From contig JBEBUW010000009.1 of NCBI GenBank assembly GCA_040393065.1, forward strand, positions 1-64,000: a stretch of 64,000 nucleotides of DNA, read 5' to 3'. The position numbers were made by a program, and so were the translations under genes. This document shows, one piece after another, positions 9,234-18,320 of this stretch (the stretch's first letter is position 1; every line of letters starts with the position of its first letter). The notes below the pieces were generated by a model, which worked only from the letters and a program-made list of their open reading frames with translations, ran no database searches and was not told the DNA's origin. This stretch comes from JACCWM01 sp040393065. Lineage in GTDB: Bacteria; Myxococcota_A; Bradymonadia; Bradymonadales; Bradymonadaceae.

Positions 9234-9477
9234 CTGCTTTTGCGGGGGGAGCCATCTTGTTCGCGTCCGTAGCGAAGTTTCGAGAATCTTATAATTTTTT
9301 TATTTCTCTTGCTTTGTTTTCTAGGCGTTTATGGTTCCTCGCCGCTTTACAAATTAGCACTGCAAAGATTTTCGCGTATCGAAGGGGCGTCCCTAGACCA
9401 GTGGAGTCAGCAACGATACGTGGTGTGCTACTAGCGAACTTAATCTGATTTCTGCCCAATGAATGGAGAGAATGCTG

Positions 9478-10557
9478 ATGACCATGAATATGAATAAAAT
9501 TGTAGAGCTTCTTGGTGAGGATGCTTCGTTGCTTGAGCACAAAGCCCAGGGCATCCCTAAAGAGCGGTTGCACCTGCCGGGCCCTGATTTTGTGGATCGG
9601 ATTTACAGCCAGTCGGATCGTTCTCCGCGTGTACTGCGTAGCTTAGAGACGCTGTTCGGGCATGGTCGCCTGGCGCATACCGGGTATCTGTCGATTTTGC
9701 CGATCGATCAGGGCATTGAGCACACAGCGGGCGCGTCGTTTGCCAAGAATATCGATTATTTTGATCCGTCCAACGTTGTGGAGCTTGCGATCGAGGGTGG
9801 TTGTAACGCGGTGGCCTCGACGATGGGTGTGTTGGGGATGGTTGCGCGTAAGTACGCGCACAAAATTCCTTTTGTTGCCAAGCTCAACCACAACGAGTTG
9901 CTGACGTATCCGAATAAACATGACCAGATCATGTTTGGAACGGTCGAGCAGGCATTTGATATGGGCGCGGTCGCTGTGGGTGCCACGGTTTATTTTGGCT
10001 CGGAGCACTCGAACCGGCAGATAATCGAAATTTCAGAAGCATTTGCGCGTGCGCATGAGCTTGGAATGGCTACAATTTTGTGGTGTTATACGCGCAATGA
10101 TGCCTTCAAATCGGGCGGCGTTGATTATCACAATGCGGCGGATCTGAGTGGGCAGGCCAATCATCTCGGCGTGTCGATTCATGCGGATATTATCAAGCAG
10201 AAGCTGCCGGAAACGAACGGTGGTTTTCGGGCAATTAAAAACCCGGATGGGTCGACCTACGGGCGCACGGACGACAAAGTTTATAGCGAACTTGCTCAGG
10301 ACAATCCGATTGAACTGACGCGCTATCAGCTTGCCAACTGCTATATGGGACGTTGTGGACTGATTAATAGTGGCGGCGCTTCGGCTGGTGTAAGCGATTT
10401 GAAAGAGGCGGTATTGACGGCCGTGGTTAACAAACGTGCCGGCGGAACAGGCCTGATTCTTGGGCGCAAGGCATTCCAGCGTCCACGCAAAGAAGGCATT
10501 GAGATTCTTCATGCAGTACAGGATGTATATTTGAACCCCGAAGTTACCATCGCTTGA
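9478..10557 (+). CDS. fbaB: Class I fructose-bisphosphate aldolase (FbaB/DhnA type)
   Basis: It cleaves fructose 1,6-bisphosphate to triose phosphates through a Schiff base, in glycolysis and gluconeogenesis. The protein (359 residues from this start) shows the archaeal/FbaB-type aldolase pattern: LPIDQGIEHTAGASF early, FVAKLNHNELLTYPNK in the barrel, and GLINSGGASAGVSDLKEAV with GLILGRKAFQRP near the C-terminus. Three ATGs occur close together; the one at 9478 is chosen because GGAGAG at 9465-9470 is correctly spaced from it. It stands alone between gaps, so it probably has its own promoter in the 240 bp upstream. It agrees with the central carbon genes elsewhere in the window. Confidence 0.92.
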   Translation: MTMNMNKIVELLGEDASLLEHKAQGIPKERLHLPGPDFVDRIYSQSDRSPRVLRSLETLFGHGRLAHTGYLSILPIDQGIEHTAGASFAKNIDYFDPSNVVELAIEGGCNAVASTMGVLGMVARKYAHKIPFVAKLNHNELLTYPNKHDQIMFGTVEQAFDMGAVAVGATVYFGSEHSNRQIIEISEAFARAHELGMATILWCYTRNDAFKSGGVDYHNAADLSGQANHLGVSIHADIIKQKLPETNGGFRAIKNPDGSTYGRTDDKVYSELAQDNPIELTRYQLANCYMGRCGLINSGGASAGVSDLKEAVLTAVVNKRAGGTGLILGRKAFQRPRKEGIEILHAVQDVYLNPEVTIA

Positions 10558-10615
10558 TTATTGATTGATGCAAGCAATGCGCGCCGTGTGCATTGACCAG
10601 CCAGAGGAGTTTTGA

Positions 10616-11467
10616 ATGCAGTGGAAAAAGGTTGTTGGCGTTGGTCTGGTATTTGGTCTTGGATTGTCATCAGCGGCGTGTTCCACGAATTATATGGTCG
10701 ACCGGGTGGTCGGCCGTAGCATGAGCCGTGCCACGGATCAGGTTGGAGATCGGATTGGCACGGCTCTTGGCGATGCGATTACCGCGCATATGCTGTCAAA
10801 GATTGGGCCTGAGATGATCCGGGTCTATTCGCTGAGTTTGTTTCAGCTTCTTTTTTATCAGGGCGGATATTCCTTCCAGTTTTCTGGCTATCAACCTGGC
10901 GAGTATACCCGCTGGGATGCACAGGGACTTGCGCAGGGCGACTGGTTCGAGAAAGCATTGCTCAAGCGCGAAGACGATGGCGGCGAGTGGTGGCGCGTTG
11001 AATCGCGTGGAACGGATGATGATGGCAAGCCGGTCGAGCTGATTCTCGAAGCACTTTTTAGTCCGGAACAGGAAGATGGAACGCGTCGGATTTTGCGGAT
11101 GCGTGCAAAATATCCAAATCAGCAAGAAGCTCAAGAAGTGCCCATCAGCGAACAGGATGGAAGTTGGGCGGTTCAGACGACCTACACACTGACGAAAGAA
11201 AGTGTGGAAGGCATGAAGATTGGCGCGGAAGCGGTCAAGACGCCGGCTGGCACATTTGAAACAGATCGTTTGCGCACAAGTCAGGTAGCTACTGCGAACG
11301 CATTGAACTGGTGGGTTACCCAGAGTGATGTTCCAGGACGTGTGGTTCAGTACAGCCAGGAGCATGCCGAAGACGATAGTTCGGATTCCAAACCAGAAGT
11401 AGTGTATAAGGTAACTTTGATAAAGTACGGCAATGATGCAACCGCTTCTAAGTTAGGGGTTTTTTAA
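10616..11467 (+). CDS. Predicted lipoprotein, function unknown
   Basis: The 283-residue protein has an N-terminal signal with lipobox LSSAAC and then a Ser, so it should be lipid-anchored in the envelope. The rest is soluble and mixed alpha/beta, rich in Trp and acidic residues, with a C-terminal part (GAEAVKTPAGTFETDRLR) resembling the beta-sandwich folds of outer-membrane-associated lipoproteins. No known domain is certain. A good ribosome site (GAGGAG) precedes the ATG. It lies directly upstream of the universal stress protein gene and may be cotranscribed with it. Confidence 0.7.
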   Translation: MQWKKVVGVGLVFGLGLSSAACSTNYMVDRVVGRSMSRATDQVGDRIGTALGDAITAHMLSKIGPEMIRVYSLSLFQLLFYQGGYSFQFSGYQPGEYTRWDAQGLAQGDWFEKALLKREDDGGEWWRVESRGTDDDGKPVELILEALFSPEQEDGTRRILRMRAKYPNQQEAQEVPISEQDGSWAVQTTYTLTKESVEGMKIGAEAVKTPAGTFETDRLRTSQVATANALNWWVTQSDVPGRVVQYSQEHAEDDSSDSKPEVVYKVTLIKYGNDATASKLGVF

Positions 11468-11515
11468 TACTGCTTGATGGCAAATGTCTTACGCAAGCTT
11501 TTTGGGAGTGAACCA

Positions 11516-12409
11516 ATGTCTGTTTTAGTGCTGAATGATTTTTCTGAGCATTCGATTGCGGCTTTGCATATGGCAGCGGACGTGGCGAATCGTGCGTCTT
11601 CGGAGCTCGTTGTGATGCATGTGGTGGATATTTCGACGGGCGACAATTCCTGGCGAATTCTTGTGGAAGCTCCGGACGAAATTGAACGGACGGCAATTCA
11701 GCAGGCACGCGTAGAACTGGAGGCTCTTGTTCAGGCAGAAATTCCGGCAGAAAATCGGCCGAAACGTGTGCGTTTTGTCGTCGAGCTGGGCAATCCCATC
11801 GATAAGATCATGATGCAGATCCAGGCATTGGAGCCACGGATGGTTGTGGCTGGTATGCATGGCAAAAGTGGCGTGAAAGAATTTCTGCTTGGAAGCATGG
11901 CGAATCGTCTGGTGCGACAGTGTGTGTTTCCGGTAGCGCTTGTACCGTCGGCACAGAAATCAACAGAAGTGAAGACGATTGTGGCGCCGGTTGATTTTTC
12001 GAAAGCAAGTCTGGGGAGTTTACAGTATGCGGCTGAGCTTGCGCGTGAGCGTGGCGCGGCATTGCAGATGGTGCATGCTTTTGTCATTCCGGAATTGTCA
12101 GGATTGCATACCTCGACGCGCGATGTGGCAGCACAGCTTCAACAAGTTGCTGCTGGCAAGCGTCAACAAATCCGGGAGTACAGCGCGGGAATTGATTTAG
12201 AAGGAATTGAGCACGCCATTACGATCATCCAGAATTCGCCACATCGTGCGATTGTAGATTTCGCACGGCGTGAGCGTGCTGACCTGATTTGCATGGGAAG
12301 TCATGGACGTCGTGGTTGGGCACGGTTTTTTCTGGGAAATACGGCAGAACGAGTTTTGCGTGAAGCACCATGTACCGTCGTTACGGTGTGTACTGAAGCT
12401 GAACCTTGA
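11516..12409 (+). CDS. Tandem universal stress protein (two Usp domains)
   Basis: Two UspA-like domains lie back to back in 297 residues. The first opens with SVLVLNDFSEHSIAALHMA and closes with GMHGKSGVKEFLLGSMANRLV. The second opens with VKTIVAPVDFSKASLGSLQYA and closes with GSHGRRGWARFFLGNTAERVL. The G-x2-G-x9-GS/N ATP-binding signature is recognisable in both, so nucleotide binding is likely. The frame runs back to an ATG at 11477, but GGGAG at 11504-11508 points to the ATG at 11516, giving the usual short N-terminus before the first strand. The family is linked to stress survival; the partner here is unknown. Confidence 0.9.
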   Translation: MSVLVLNDFSEHSIAALHMAADVANRASSELVVMHVVDISTGDNSWRILVEAPDEIERTAIQQARVELEALVQAEIPAENRPKRVRFVVELGNPIDKIMMQIQALEPRMVVAGMHGKSGVKEFLLGSMANRLVRQCVFPVALVPSAQKSTEVKTIVAPVDFSKASLGSLQYAAELARERGAALQMVHAFVIPELSGLHTSTRDVAAQLQQVAAGKRQQIREYSAGIDLEGIEHAITIIQNSPHRAIVDFARRERADLICMGSHGRRGWARFFLGNTAERVLREAPCTVVTVCTEAEP

Positions 12410-12581
12410 ATGCCGCCGTCGCCTGTCTTGACGAGCTATGGGTGCGGCATTAAGGAACATTGTCGGAGAAAACTCTGAACTATACAGAATAAATATTGCA
12501 GTCTCGCGCCGCAAATTTTCAGGTGTAAAAGCCTTATATCGGGCGCGTTTACGGAAACTTTTGTTTGGATTGAGAACAGCC

Positions 12582-13715
12582 ATGGCAAAGGGTACGAACA
12601 GTAAGAATCTCGACCAAGTCGAGGAGAACAACGGACGTGAAGAAACGCCGTTTACCCCCGGGCGCCACGAACTTCCTTACGACCATCTTTTGTTTAAAGG
12701 AAAAACTGAGAAAGGTCTGGAAAAGAAAGTTTTGAAAGAGCTCGGCGCAGAAAAAATCCTTAAGATGTTTGAAGATATGGTGCGTCTGCGTCGGTTCGAG
12801 GAACAGGCTGGCCGTGCTTATCAGATGCGCAAAATCAAAGGTTTTTGCCATCTTTATATCGGACAGGAAGCTGTTGCTGTTGGGACAATGGCTGCTTTGA
12901 CAGAGGCCGATTCGGTTGTCAGCCATTATCGTGAGCATGGTCATGCGCTGGCGCGTGGGATGACTTCCAACGAAGTCATGGCCGAGCTTTTTGGCAAGCG
13001 TGATGGCTGTGCCAAAGGTAAAGGCGGCTCGATGCATATTTTTGATGCTGAGCGTAATTTTTACGGTGGTTGGGGCATTGTCGGCGGACAGATTGCACTG
13101 GGCGCCGGTGTAGCTTTCGCACATAAGTATCGCAAAGAAGACGCAGTGTGCGTGTGCTATCTGGGTGATGGCGCCATCCACCAGGGAATCGTGCATGAAT
13201 CGCTCAATATGGCGGCTTTGTGGGGCTTGCCGCTGATTACAATCATCGAGAATAATCGCTATGCCATGGGAACTTCGGTAGAGCGAATCAGTGCAGTAAC
13301 GGACCTGACCCAAAAGGTCGTGGGTTATGACATGTACGCCGAAACGGTGGATGGTCAGGACGTGTTTGCGGTTTATAGCGCGGTGAAGGCTGCCGCTGAG
13401 CGCGCTAAGGAAGGTAAGCCGAGCTTCCTGGATATTCGGACGTATCGCTACCGCGGTCATTCCATGACAGATCCGGCAGATTACCGCTCCAAGGAAGAAG
13501 TGGAGCAGGAACAGGATCTGCGGGATCCAATCGTGCGTTTGCGTAACTGGATTTTGAACAACAAAATTGCGACCCAGGAAGAGCTAAACGCCATCGATGA
13601 TGCGATGGATGCCGAATGTAAAGCCAGTGTTGTGTTTGCCGACCAGTCTCCGATGCCTGATGTGAGCGAATTGACCACCGACGTGTACGTCGAATGGCCT
13701 TTTGACATCGAATAA
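12582..13715 (+). CDS. pdhA: Pyruvate dehydrogenase E1 component, alpha subunit
   Basis: The thiamine-diphosphate subunit of the E1 heterotetramer decarboxylates pyruvate and passes the acetyl group to E2. Seen: IGQEAVAVGTMAAL, SHYREHGHALARG, KGGSMHIFD and the ThDP/Mg motif GDGAIHQGIVHESLNMA ending in IIENN. This matches the E1-alpha of the two-subunit type. The frame is open from 12438, but the ATG at 12582 gives the usual length (377 residues) with a charged leader. E1-beta and E2 follow on the same strand at short spacing, forming a pdhABC group; no E3 (lpd) gene lies next to it. Confidence 0.95.
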   Translation: MAKGTNSKNLDQVEENNGREETPFTPGRHELPYDHLLFKGKTEKGLEKKVLKELGAEKILKMFEDMVRLRRFEEQAGRAYQMRKIKGFCHLYIGQEAVAVGTMAALTEADSVVSHYREHGHALARGMTSNEVMAELFGKRDGCAKGKGGSMHIFDAERNFYGGWGIVGGQIALGAGVAFAHKYRKEDAVCVCYLGDGAIHQGIVHESLNMAALWGLPLITIIENNRYAMGTSVERISAVTDLTQKVVGYDMYAETVDGQDVFAVYSAVKAAAERAKEGKPSFLDIRTYRYRGHSMTDPADYRSKEEVEQEQDLRDPIVRLRNWILNNKIATQEELNAIDDAMDAECKASVVFADQSPMPDVSELTTDVYVEWPFDIE

Positions 13716-13823
13716 TCCAAATGTAGCCTTTCAATCATCGGAAATGATCTCTGCGATGAATGTTTTTGTGAAAATATGCAGGTCGTTTTCGGGGATGTTG
13801 AACGCTCTTGAAGTGAGAAATTC

Positions 13824-14807
13824 ATGCGTGAAATAGCATATCGTGATGCCCTCAATGAAGCTCTGGCCGAAGAGATGGAGCGCGATGAGCGCGTCTTTTT
13901 GATCGGTGAAGAGGTTGCCGAATACAACGGTGCCTACAAGGTAAGCCGTGGGTTGCTCGATCGTTTTGGTGCACGTCGCGTCATTGATACTCCGATTGTA
14001 GAAGCTGGTTTTGCCGGCATTGGAGTTGGTGCAGCCATGACGGGTCTGCGACCTGTGGTTGAGATGATGACCTTTAACTTCGCGATCCTGGCGCTGGATA
14101 TGATCGTCAACCATGCTGCCAAAATGCGTTATATGTCGGGCGGTCAGCTTTCGTGTCCGATCGTCGTCCGGGGTGCTGGCGGCGCGGGTGGCTCTCTGGG
14201 AGCGCAGCACTCGCAATCGCTCGAAGCTCAGTATGCTCATATTCCCGGTCTGAAGGTGATGATGCCGGCCACGCCTTATGATGCCAAGGGCATGCTGAAA
14301 GCGGCGATTCGTGATCCGGATCCGGTGATTTTTATTGAATCTGAAGTTCTCTACGGCTTTAAAGGTGAAGTTCCTGAAGAGGAATACATCATTGAGCTTG
14401 GCCAAGGGGACATCAAGCGCTCGGGAGCTGATTGCACCATCGTTACCTGGAGCCGTATGGTCCATTTCAGTCTGGAAGCAGCCGAAATCCTCGCCAAGGA
14501 AGGAATCGACGTAGAAGTTGTCGATCTGCGAACGATTCGGCCTTTCGATAAAGACATGATCCGGGAATCGGTGAAAAAGACGAATCGTGTTGTTGTGGTC
14601 GAAGAAGGCTGGCCCATGGCGTCGGTAGGTTCTGCGATCTCGGATTTTATATCACGTGATTTGTTTGACTGGCTCGATGCGCCTGTTGGACGCGTGCATC
14701 AGCGCGATGTTCCGATGCCTTATGCATACAATCTTGAGCCATTGTCCTTGCCGAGCGCGGAAGGCATTGCTGAGGCCGTTCGAGCTGCATGCTACCGAAA
14801 TAAATAA
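13824..14807 (+). CDS. pdhB: Pyruvate dehydrogenase E1 component, beta subunit
   Basis: This is the partner of the alpha subunit in the E1 heterotetramer. The 327-residue protein shows the E1-beta pattern: REIAYRDALNEALAEEMERD at the start, GEEVAEYNGAYKVSRGL, FAGIGVGAAMTGLRPVVEM, and a C-terminal transketolase-type domain with DLRTIRPFDKDMI and EEGWPMASVG. The full length is present with no gaps. It lies 108 bp after pdhA and 62 bp before the E2 gene, all on the + strand, consistent with one transcript. A branched-chain 2-oxo acid dehydrogenase is the main alternative; the close likeness of all three subunits to the PDH set makes PDH more likely. Confidence 0.94.
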   Translation: MREIAYRDALNEALAEEMERDERVFLIGEEVAEYNGAYKVSRGLLDRFGARRVIDTPIVEAGFAGIGVGAAMTGLRPVVEMMTFNFAILALDMIVNHAAKMRYMSGGQLSCPIVVRGAGGAGGSLGAQHSQSLEAQYAHIPGLKVMMPATPYDAKGMLKAAIRDPDPVIFIESEVLYGFKGEVPEEEYIIELGQGDIKRSGADCTIVTWSRMVHFSLEAAEILAKEGIDVEVVDLRTIRPFDKDMIRESVKKTNRVVVVEEGWPMASVGSAISDFISRDLFDWLDAPVGRVHQRDVPMPYAYNLEPLSLPSAEGIAEAVRAACYRNK

Positions 14808-14869
14808 GCGAACAGACTTTTGGATAGATGCCCTGTTTGCTGATTACAGAATAAGAAAACGAGGATTCG

Positions 14870-16144
14870 ATGGCTGAAGTGATGGAAATGTTGGCGTTGA
14901 GCCCAACAATGGAAGAAGGCACGCTGGTCGAGTGGCTCAAAAAAGAGGGCGACACGGTCGAAGAAGGCGAACTGCTGGCTGAAGTGGAAACCGATAAAGC
15001 GACAATGGAAATGGAGTCGTTTTTTGGTGGCACGATTCTGAAGCTCCTGGTCGAAGCCGGTGCGACGGTAAAGGTCGGCGATCCGTTGGCGATTATCGGT
15101 AAGCCCGGAGAAGACATTTCTTCTCTGGTAGGTGGCGAGGCTGCAGCAGCGGCGCCGGCTGCTGAGGCGCCCAAAGCGGAAGCCGCTTCGGAACCAGCTC
15201 CCAAAGAGGCAGCCGCGGCTCCTGCAGCAAAAACTGTTGCGCAGGAAGCAGGCGACGGCAGACTGAAGGCCAGTCCGCTTGCACGCCGGATGGCGGAGGA
15301 TGCTGGCATTGCGCTGGAGAATATCACGGGTTCGGGTCCGCAAGGGCGTATTGTAAAGAGCGATGTTGAGCAGGCAATGGCCAGCCCGGCGCCGAGTGTT
15401 TCTGCTCAGCGTCCTGCTGCAGCAAGTAGTGAACTTGCGGCTGGCGATGTGAAGCGCAGCGAAATTGGCCTGACTCAGATGCGGAAAACGATTGCTCGCC
15501 GCCTGGCGCAGGTCTGGCAAAGCACGCCGCATTTCTTCTTGACGATGGACATCGACATGGGACCTGCCATGGCACAGCGCAAGCTTATCAATGAGCAAAT
15601 CGCGGCGGCCGGTGGCGATTGGAAGGTTTCGGTCAATGATATGATCATCAAAGCCTGTGCCAATGCGCTGGCGAATTTCCCGCAGATGAATGTGGGTTAT
15701 GAGAATGAGCAGCTGTTCCAGTTTGAAGAAGTGAATATCGGTGTTGCCGTCGCTATCGAGGACGGTCTGATTACGCCGACGATTCGCAATGCTGATGCGA
15801 AGAGTCTTGGCGCGATTGCGCGTGAGGCGCGCGAGTTGGCTATTCGAGCTCGTGAGAAGAAGTTGCGTCCGGAAGAGTATTCAAGCCATACGTTCTCGAT
15901 CAGCAATCTTGGAATGTACGATATCGATGAGTTCACCGCTGTGCTCAATGCGCCGGATGCGGGCATCCTTGCCTGTGGCGCTGTGAAGCAGGTTCCGGTC
16001 GTGAAAGACGGCGAATTGACGGTGGGAACACGGATGAAAATAACACTTTCGTGTGATCACCGTGCGGTTGACGGCGCCGTGGGCGCTTCGTTCCTGAAAG
16101 AAGTGCGCAGCCTGCTTGAAAACCCGATTTTGATGATGGTCTGA
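14870..16144 (+). CDS. pdhC: Dihydrolipoamide acetyltransferase (PDH E2)
   Basis: E2 forms the core of the PDH complex and makes acetyl-CoA. The order is an N-terminal lipoyl domain (1-80) with the lipoylated Lys43 in VETDKATMEME, an Ala/Pro/Glu-rich linker, a peripheral-subunit-binding domain at about 130-165 (KASPLARRMAEDAGI and GSGPQGRIVKSDV), a second linker, and the acyltransferase domain with the catalytic DHRAVDG (His397, Asp401). One lipoyl domain only, 424 residues in all. A ribosome site (GAGGAT) precedes the ATG. It is the last gene of the pdh group and converges on the minus-strand lipoprotein gene 28 bp away. Confidence 0.95.
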   Translation: MAEVMEMLALSPTMEEGTLVEWLKKEGDTVEEGELLAEVETDKATMEMESFFGGTILKLLVEAGATVKVGDPLAIIGKPGEDISSLVGGEAAAAAPAAEAPKAEAASEPAPKEAAAAPAAKTVAQEAGDGRLKASPLARRMAEDAGIALENITGSGPQGRIVKSDVEQAMASPAPSVSAQRPAAASSELAAGDVKRSEIGLTQMRKTIARRLAQVWQSTPHFFLTMDIDMGPAMAQRKLINEQIAAAGGDWKVSVNDMIIKACANALANFPQMNVGYENEQLFQFEEVNIGVAVAIEDGLITPTIRNADAKSLGAIAREARELAIRAREKKLRPEEYSSHTFSISNLGMYDIDEFTAVLNAPDAGILACGAVKQVPVVKDGELTVGTRMKITLSCDHRAVDGAVGASFLKEVRSLLENPILMMV

Positions 16145-16172
16145 TGCTGTGATGCCCCGGCGGCCTGTTGCT

Positions 16173-16769
16173 TTAGCGGCAGGTCGCCGGCGGGCATTCG
16201 CCTTCGATGCGGCTGTACATCGGCATATCTCTGGCCATATCCAGCGTCGCGTTGCACTGAGCGCGGGCAACTTCCCTGGCTTGCTCGGCATCGGGCGCCG
16301 TTCCCCAGCCACAAATCATATCTTGAGGGGCATTCTGACAGTCTGGCGTCGCGTGATCGAGCGGACAGATTTGCACGCATGAAAAACAGCCAGCCTGGCC
16401 TGAGTTGGAGGGAATTTCCGGTTCTGGGACGGGGGCAGGCTCAGGAATTTCAGGCTGTGCAATGGCTGCTATCGAGTTTTTTTCCTCGTCGGGTTCCGGG
16501 GGAGAAGACGTAGGTTCTGCTTCCTCGCCGATGATCCCTTGATGTGCGATAGGCGTGGCATCTGCCGGTAAGGAGATTACGGCAAAGGGGTCATGATCGA
16601 CGGGTGGCGGTTTGCCGATCATTGAATCGGGCTCGGCGCTGGGAGGCGTACTGAAATTAAGAGCGCAACCAGGAGTGTAGCTGAGAAGCAAAACGGCCAG
16701 AATGCAGGGGAGAAGTCGAAATCCTGCCAGGAAGCGGCCGTGTAGAGTGCTGACAGGTAGATTATTCAC
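16173..16769 (-). CDS. Predicted lipoprotein with Pro/Glu-rich linker and Cys cluster
   Basis: The 198-residue protein has a hydrophobic leader ending in the lipobox-like TPGC, a long Pro/Glu/Ser-rich linker (about 45-120), and a C-terminal Cys-rich part (CFSCVQICPLDHATPDC). It is probably anchored in the envelope with a disulfide-bonded head. I do not recognise the head domain. Its start overlaps the end of the GtrA-type gene by 8 bp, so the two are translationally coupled and may work together at the membrane. Confidence 0.65.
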   Translation of the reverse strand: MNNLPVSTLHGRFLAGFRLLPCILAVLLLSYTPGCALNFSTPPSAEPDSMIGKPPPVDHDPFAVISLPADATPIAHQGIIGEEAEPTSSPPEPDEEKNSIAAIAQPEIPEPAPVPEPEIPSNSGQAGCFSCVQICPLDHATPDCQNAPQDMICGWGTAPDAEQAREVARAQCNATLDMARDMPMYSRIEGECPPATCR

Positions 16770-17304
16770 TATCGATGTCTCGAAATGCCCAGAGATGACT
16801 GGCGGCGAAATTCAGAAACATCGCGACGCCAATTCCGGTAATGACAGAAATACTAGGACTGAGGTTGATCTCGAATACGATCAACTCAATATGGGACCAC
16901 AGAAGTCTGAAGCTGAGCCAGGCGACCGCCAGTTGAGCCAGACCGGCGGCAGAGGCGGTGACGTAATATTTGCCAAGTCGGATGAGGGTATCGCGTCGGG
17001 TACCTTTTTGCCGATCACCCCAGGTCCACAGATCGTTGAGGATGAAATTTGTAAAAATACTGATGAGCAGGCCGGCAGCATTGGCCGTCGTAAAGCGCGG
17101 ATCGCCGGAAAGCGCGGAGGGCAAGAGCAGCCGAAAGCAGAGTTCAAAAACGAGCAGATTGACCAGGACTCCCGAAGCGCCAACGCTGGCGAATTTAAGC
17201 AAACGGGTGCGATTGGTGCGTAACCAGCCCAGAATTCCTGTCCGGGTGGATTCTGGTGGGGTTCTAAGAACTGCTTCGGTGCTGTTGGATGGGTTGGACT
17301 GCAT
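16762..17304 (-). CDS. GtrA-like membrane protein
   Basis: Four predicted membrane helices in 180 residues fit the GtrA family, which is thought to flip or assist transfer of polyprenyl-linked sugars. Seen: LLKFASVGASGVLVNLLVFEL in the first helix, NFILNDLWTW, and a final FLNFAASHLWAFR, all typical of the family. GtrA proteins often sit beside glycosyltransferases; here the neighbours are a lipoprotein (8-bp overlap downstream) and a GNAT gene upstream, so its sugar substrate is unknown. The N-terminal 25 residues are hydrophilic and probably cytoplasmic. Confidence 0.88.
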   Translation of the reverse strand: MQSNPSNSTEAVLRTPPESTRTGILGWLRTNRTRLLKFASVGASGVLVNLLVFELCFRLLLPSALSGDPRFTTANAAGLLISIFTNFILNDLWTWGDRQKGTRRDTLIRLGKYYVTASAAGLAQLAVAWLSFRLLWSHIELIVFEINLSPSISVITGIGVAMFLNFAASHLWAFRDIDSE

Positions 17305-17372
17305 GCGATAAATTTCCGGCCGGGAGGGAGGATTTCCACGATTTAATATGAAACTCGAGTGGAAGAAACGAG

Positions 17373-18305
17373 TTACACGGCAATAAAAACCGTCTGGTAG
17401 TCAGCGTAATACCGAAAACCGATGCGCATGTACACGCGTTTTGCTGCTTCGTTGCTTTGATTGACGTAGAGCGTGAGCAGGGGCAGGCCGGTGGCGAAGA
17501 GTTTATCGCAGAGATCGAACATTGCCTGTGTGGCGATTCCCTGGCTACGAACGAGGGGATTGGTGAAGACGCCGGAAATTTGTGCGCCAATTTTGCCATC
17601 GGCCGAAATATCGGCTTTGAAGAGCAGGCGATGATAGGAATCGATCCAGACATAACTTCTACCATGATCGATGCGATGTTCGACATGGCGCCGGAATAAT
17701 TCCGGGTCGCGTACGAGTGGATCTTCCAGGGTTTCTTCGCGGTGCATGCGCGCACTGGCCAGAAAGAGCGCGTCGAGGTCGGCGTATCGGGCCTGTCGGA
17801 GCTCGGAGGGGTTTGGAAATCGCTGCCGATGTTGTTTGCGCGCCTGCTCAAGCATATCTGCGGTCAGGTAGTAAAACTCCTGGTCTTGAATCAGGCGTGC
17901 ACGGGGTGAGGGGCGCGACTGGCCGGGAAAACTCTCGCTGTAGGCTTGCCAGAAGGGAGCTACGGCATCTTTTGAGGAAACAATATGGTGCAAAGAGGTG
18001 GGAAGCTGGCGATACCATTGGCCGAGACGGCGTGCGGCGGCTGGTTCGCGCGAGTCGAGCAGAAGGAGGCGGTTGGTAATGACCAGTGCTACGGCGATCA
18101 GTCGATTATCCGGACCGCCACGCAGGGCACGAAAGTGAAAGGAGTCGCGGTGTGGTGCTTCGACACCGTTTTTTTCGAGCCAGCAAATGGGGAACAGGTT
18201 GAGTGGCGTATCTTCGCGCAAAAAGTCCATCAGCTCGTGATAGTCTTTTGCGCGAAGAAGGATGGTGTCATCCTGATGTGAATTCGGGCTTTGCCAGATC
18301 GCCAT
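17373..18305 (-). CDS. GNAT-family N-acetyltransferase (two-part)
   Basis: The 310-residue protein has a C-terminal GNAT fold with the acetyl-CoA motif in GVFTNPLVRSQGIATQAM, followed by TLYVNQSNEAAKRVYMRIGF, the usual beta-bulge and C-terminal strand. The N-terminal 140 residues resemble the partly degenerate first GNAT half of the DUF4081-type proteins. The substrate is unknown. It is the third gene of a minus-strand group running from the kinase-FHA gene to the lipoprotein gene, 15 bp after the coiled-coil membrane protein gene. Confidence 0.82.
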   Translation of the reverse strand: MAIWQSPNSHQDDTILLRAKDYHELMDFLREDTPLNLFPICWLEKNGVEAPHRDSFHFRALRGGPDNRLIAVALVITNRLLLLDSREPAAARRLGQWYRQLPTSLHHIVSSKDAVAPFWQAYSESFPGQSRPSPRARLIQDQEFYYLTADMLEQARKQHRQRFPNPSELRQARYADLDALFLASARMHREETLEDPLVRDPELFRRHVEHRIDHGRSYVWIDSYHRLLFKADISADGKIGAQISGVFTNPLVRSQGIATQAMFDLCDKLFATGLPLLTLYVNQSNEAAKRVYMRIGFRYYADYQTVFIAV

Positions 18306-18320
18306 GGGAGAACGCGGTTA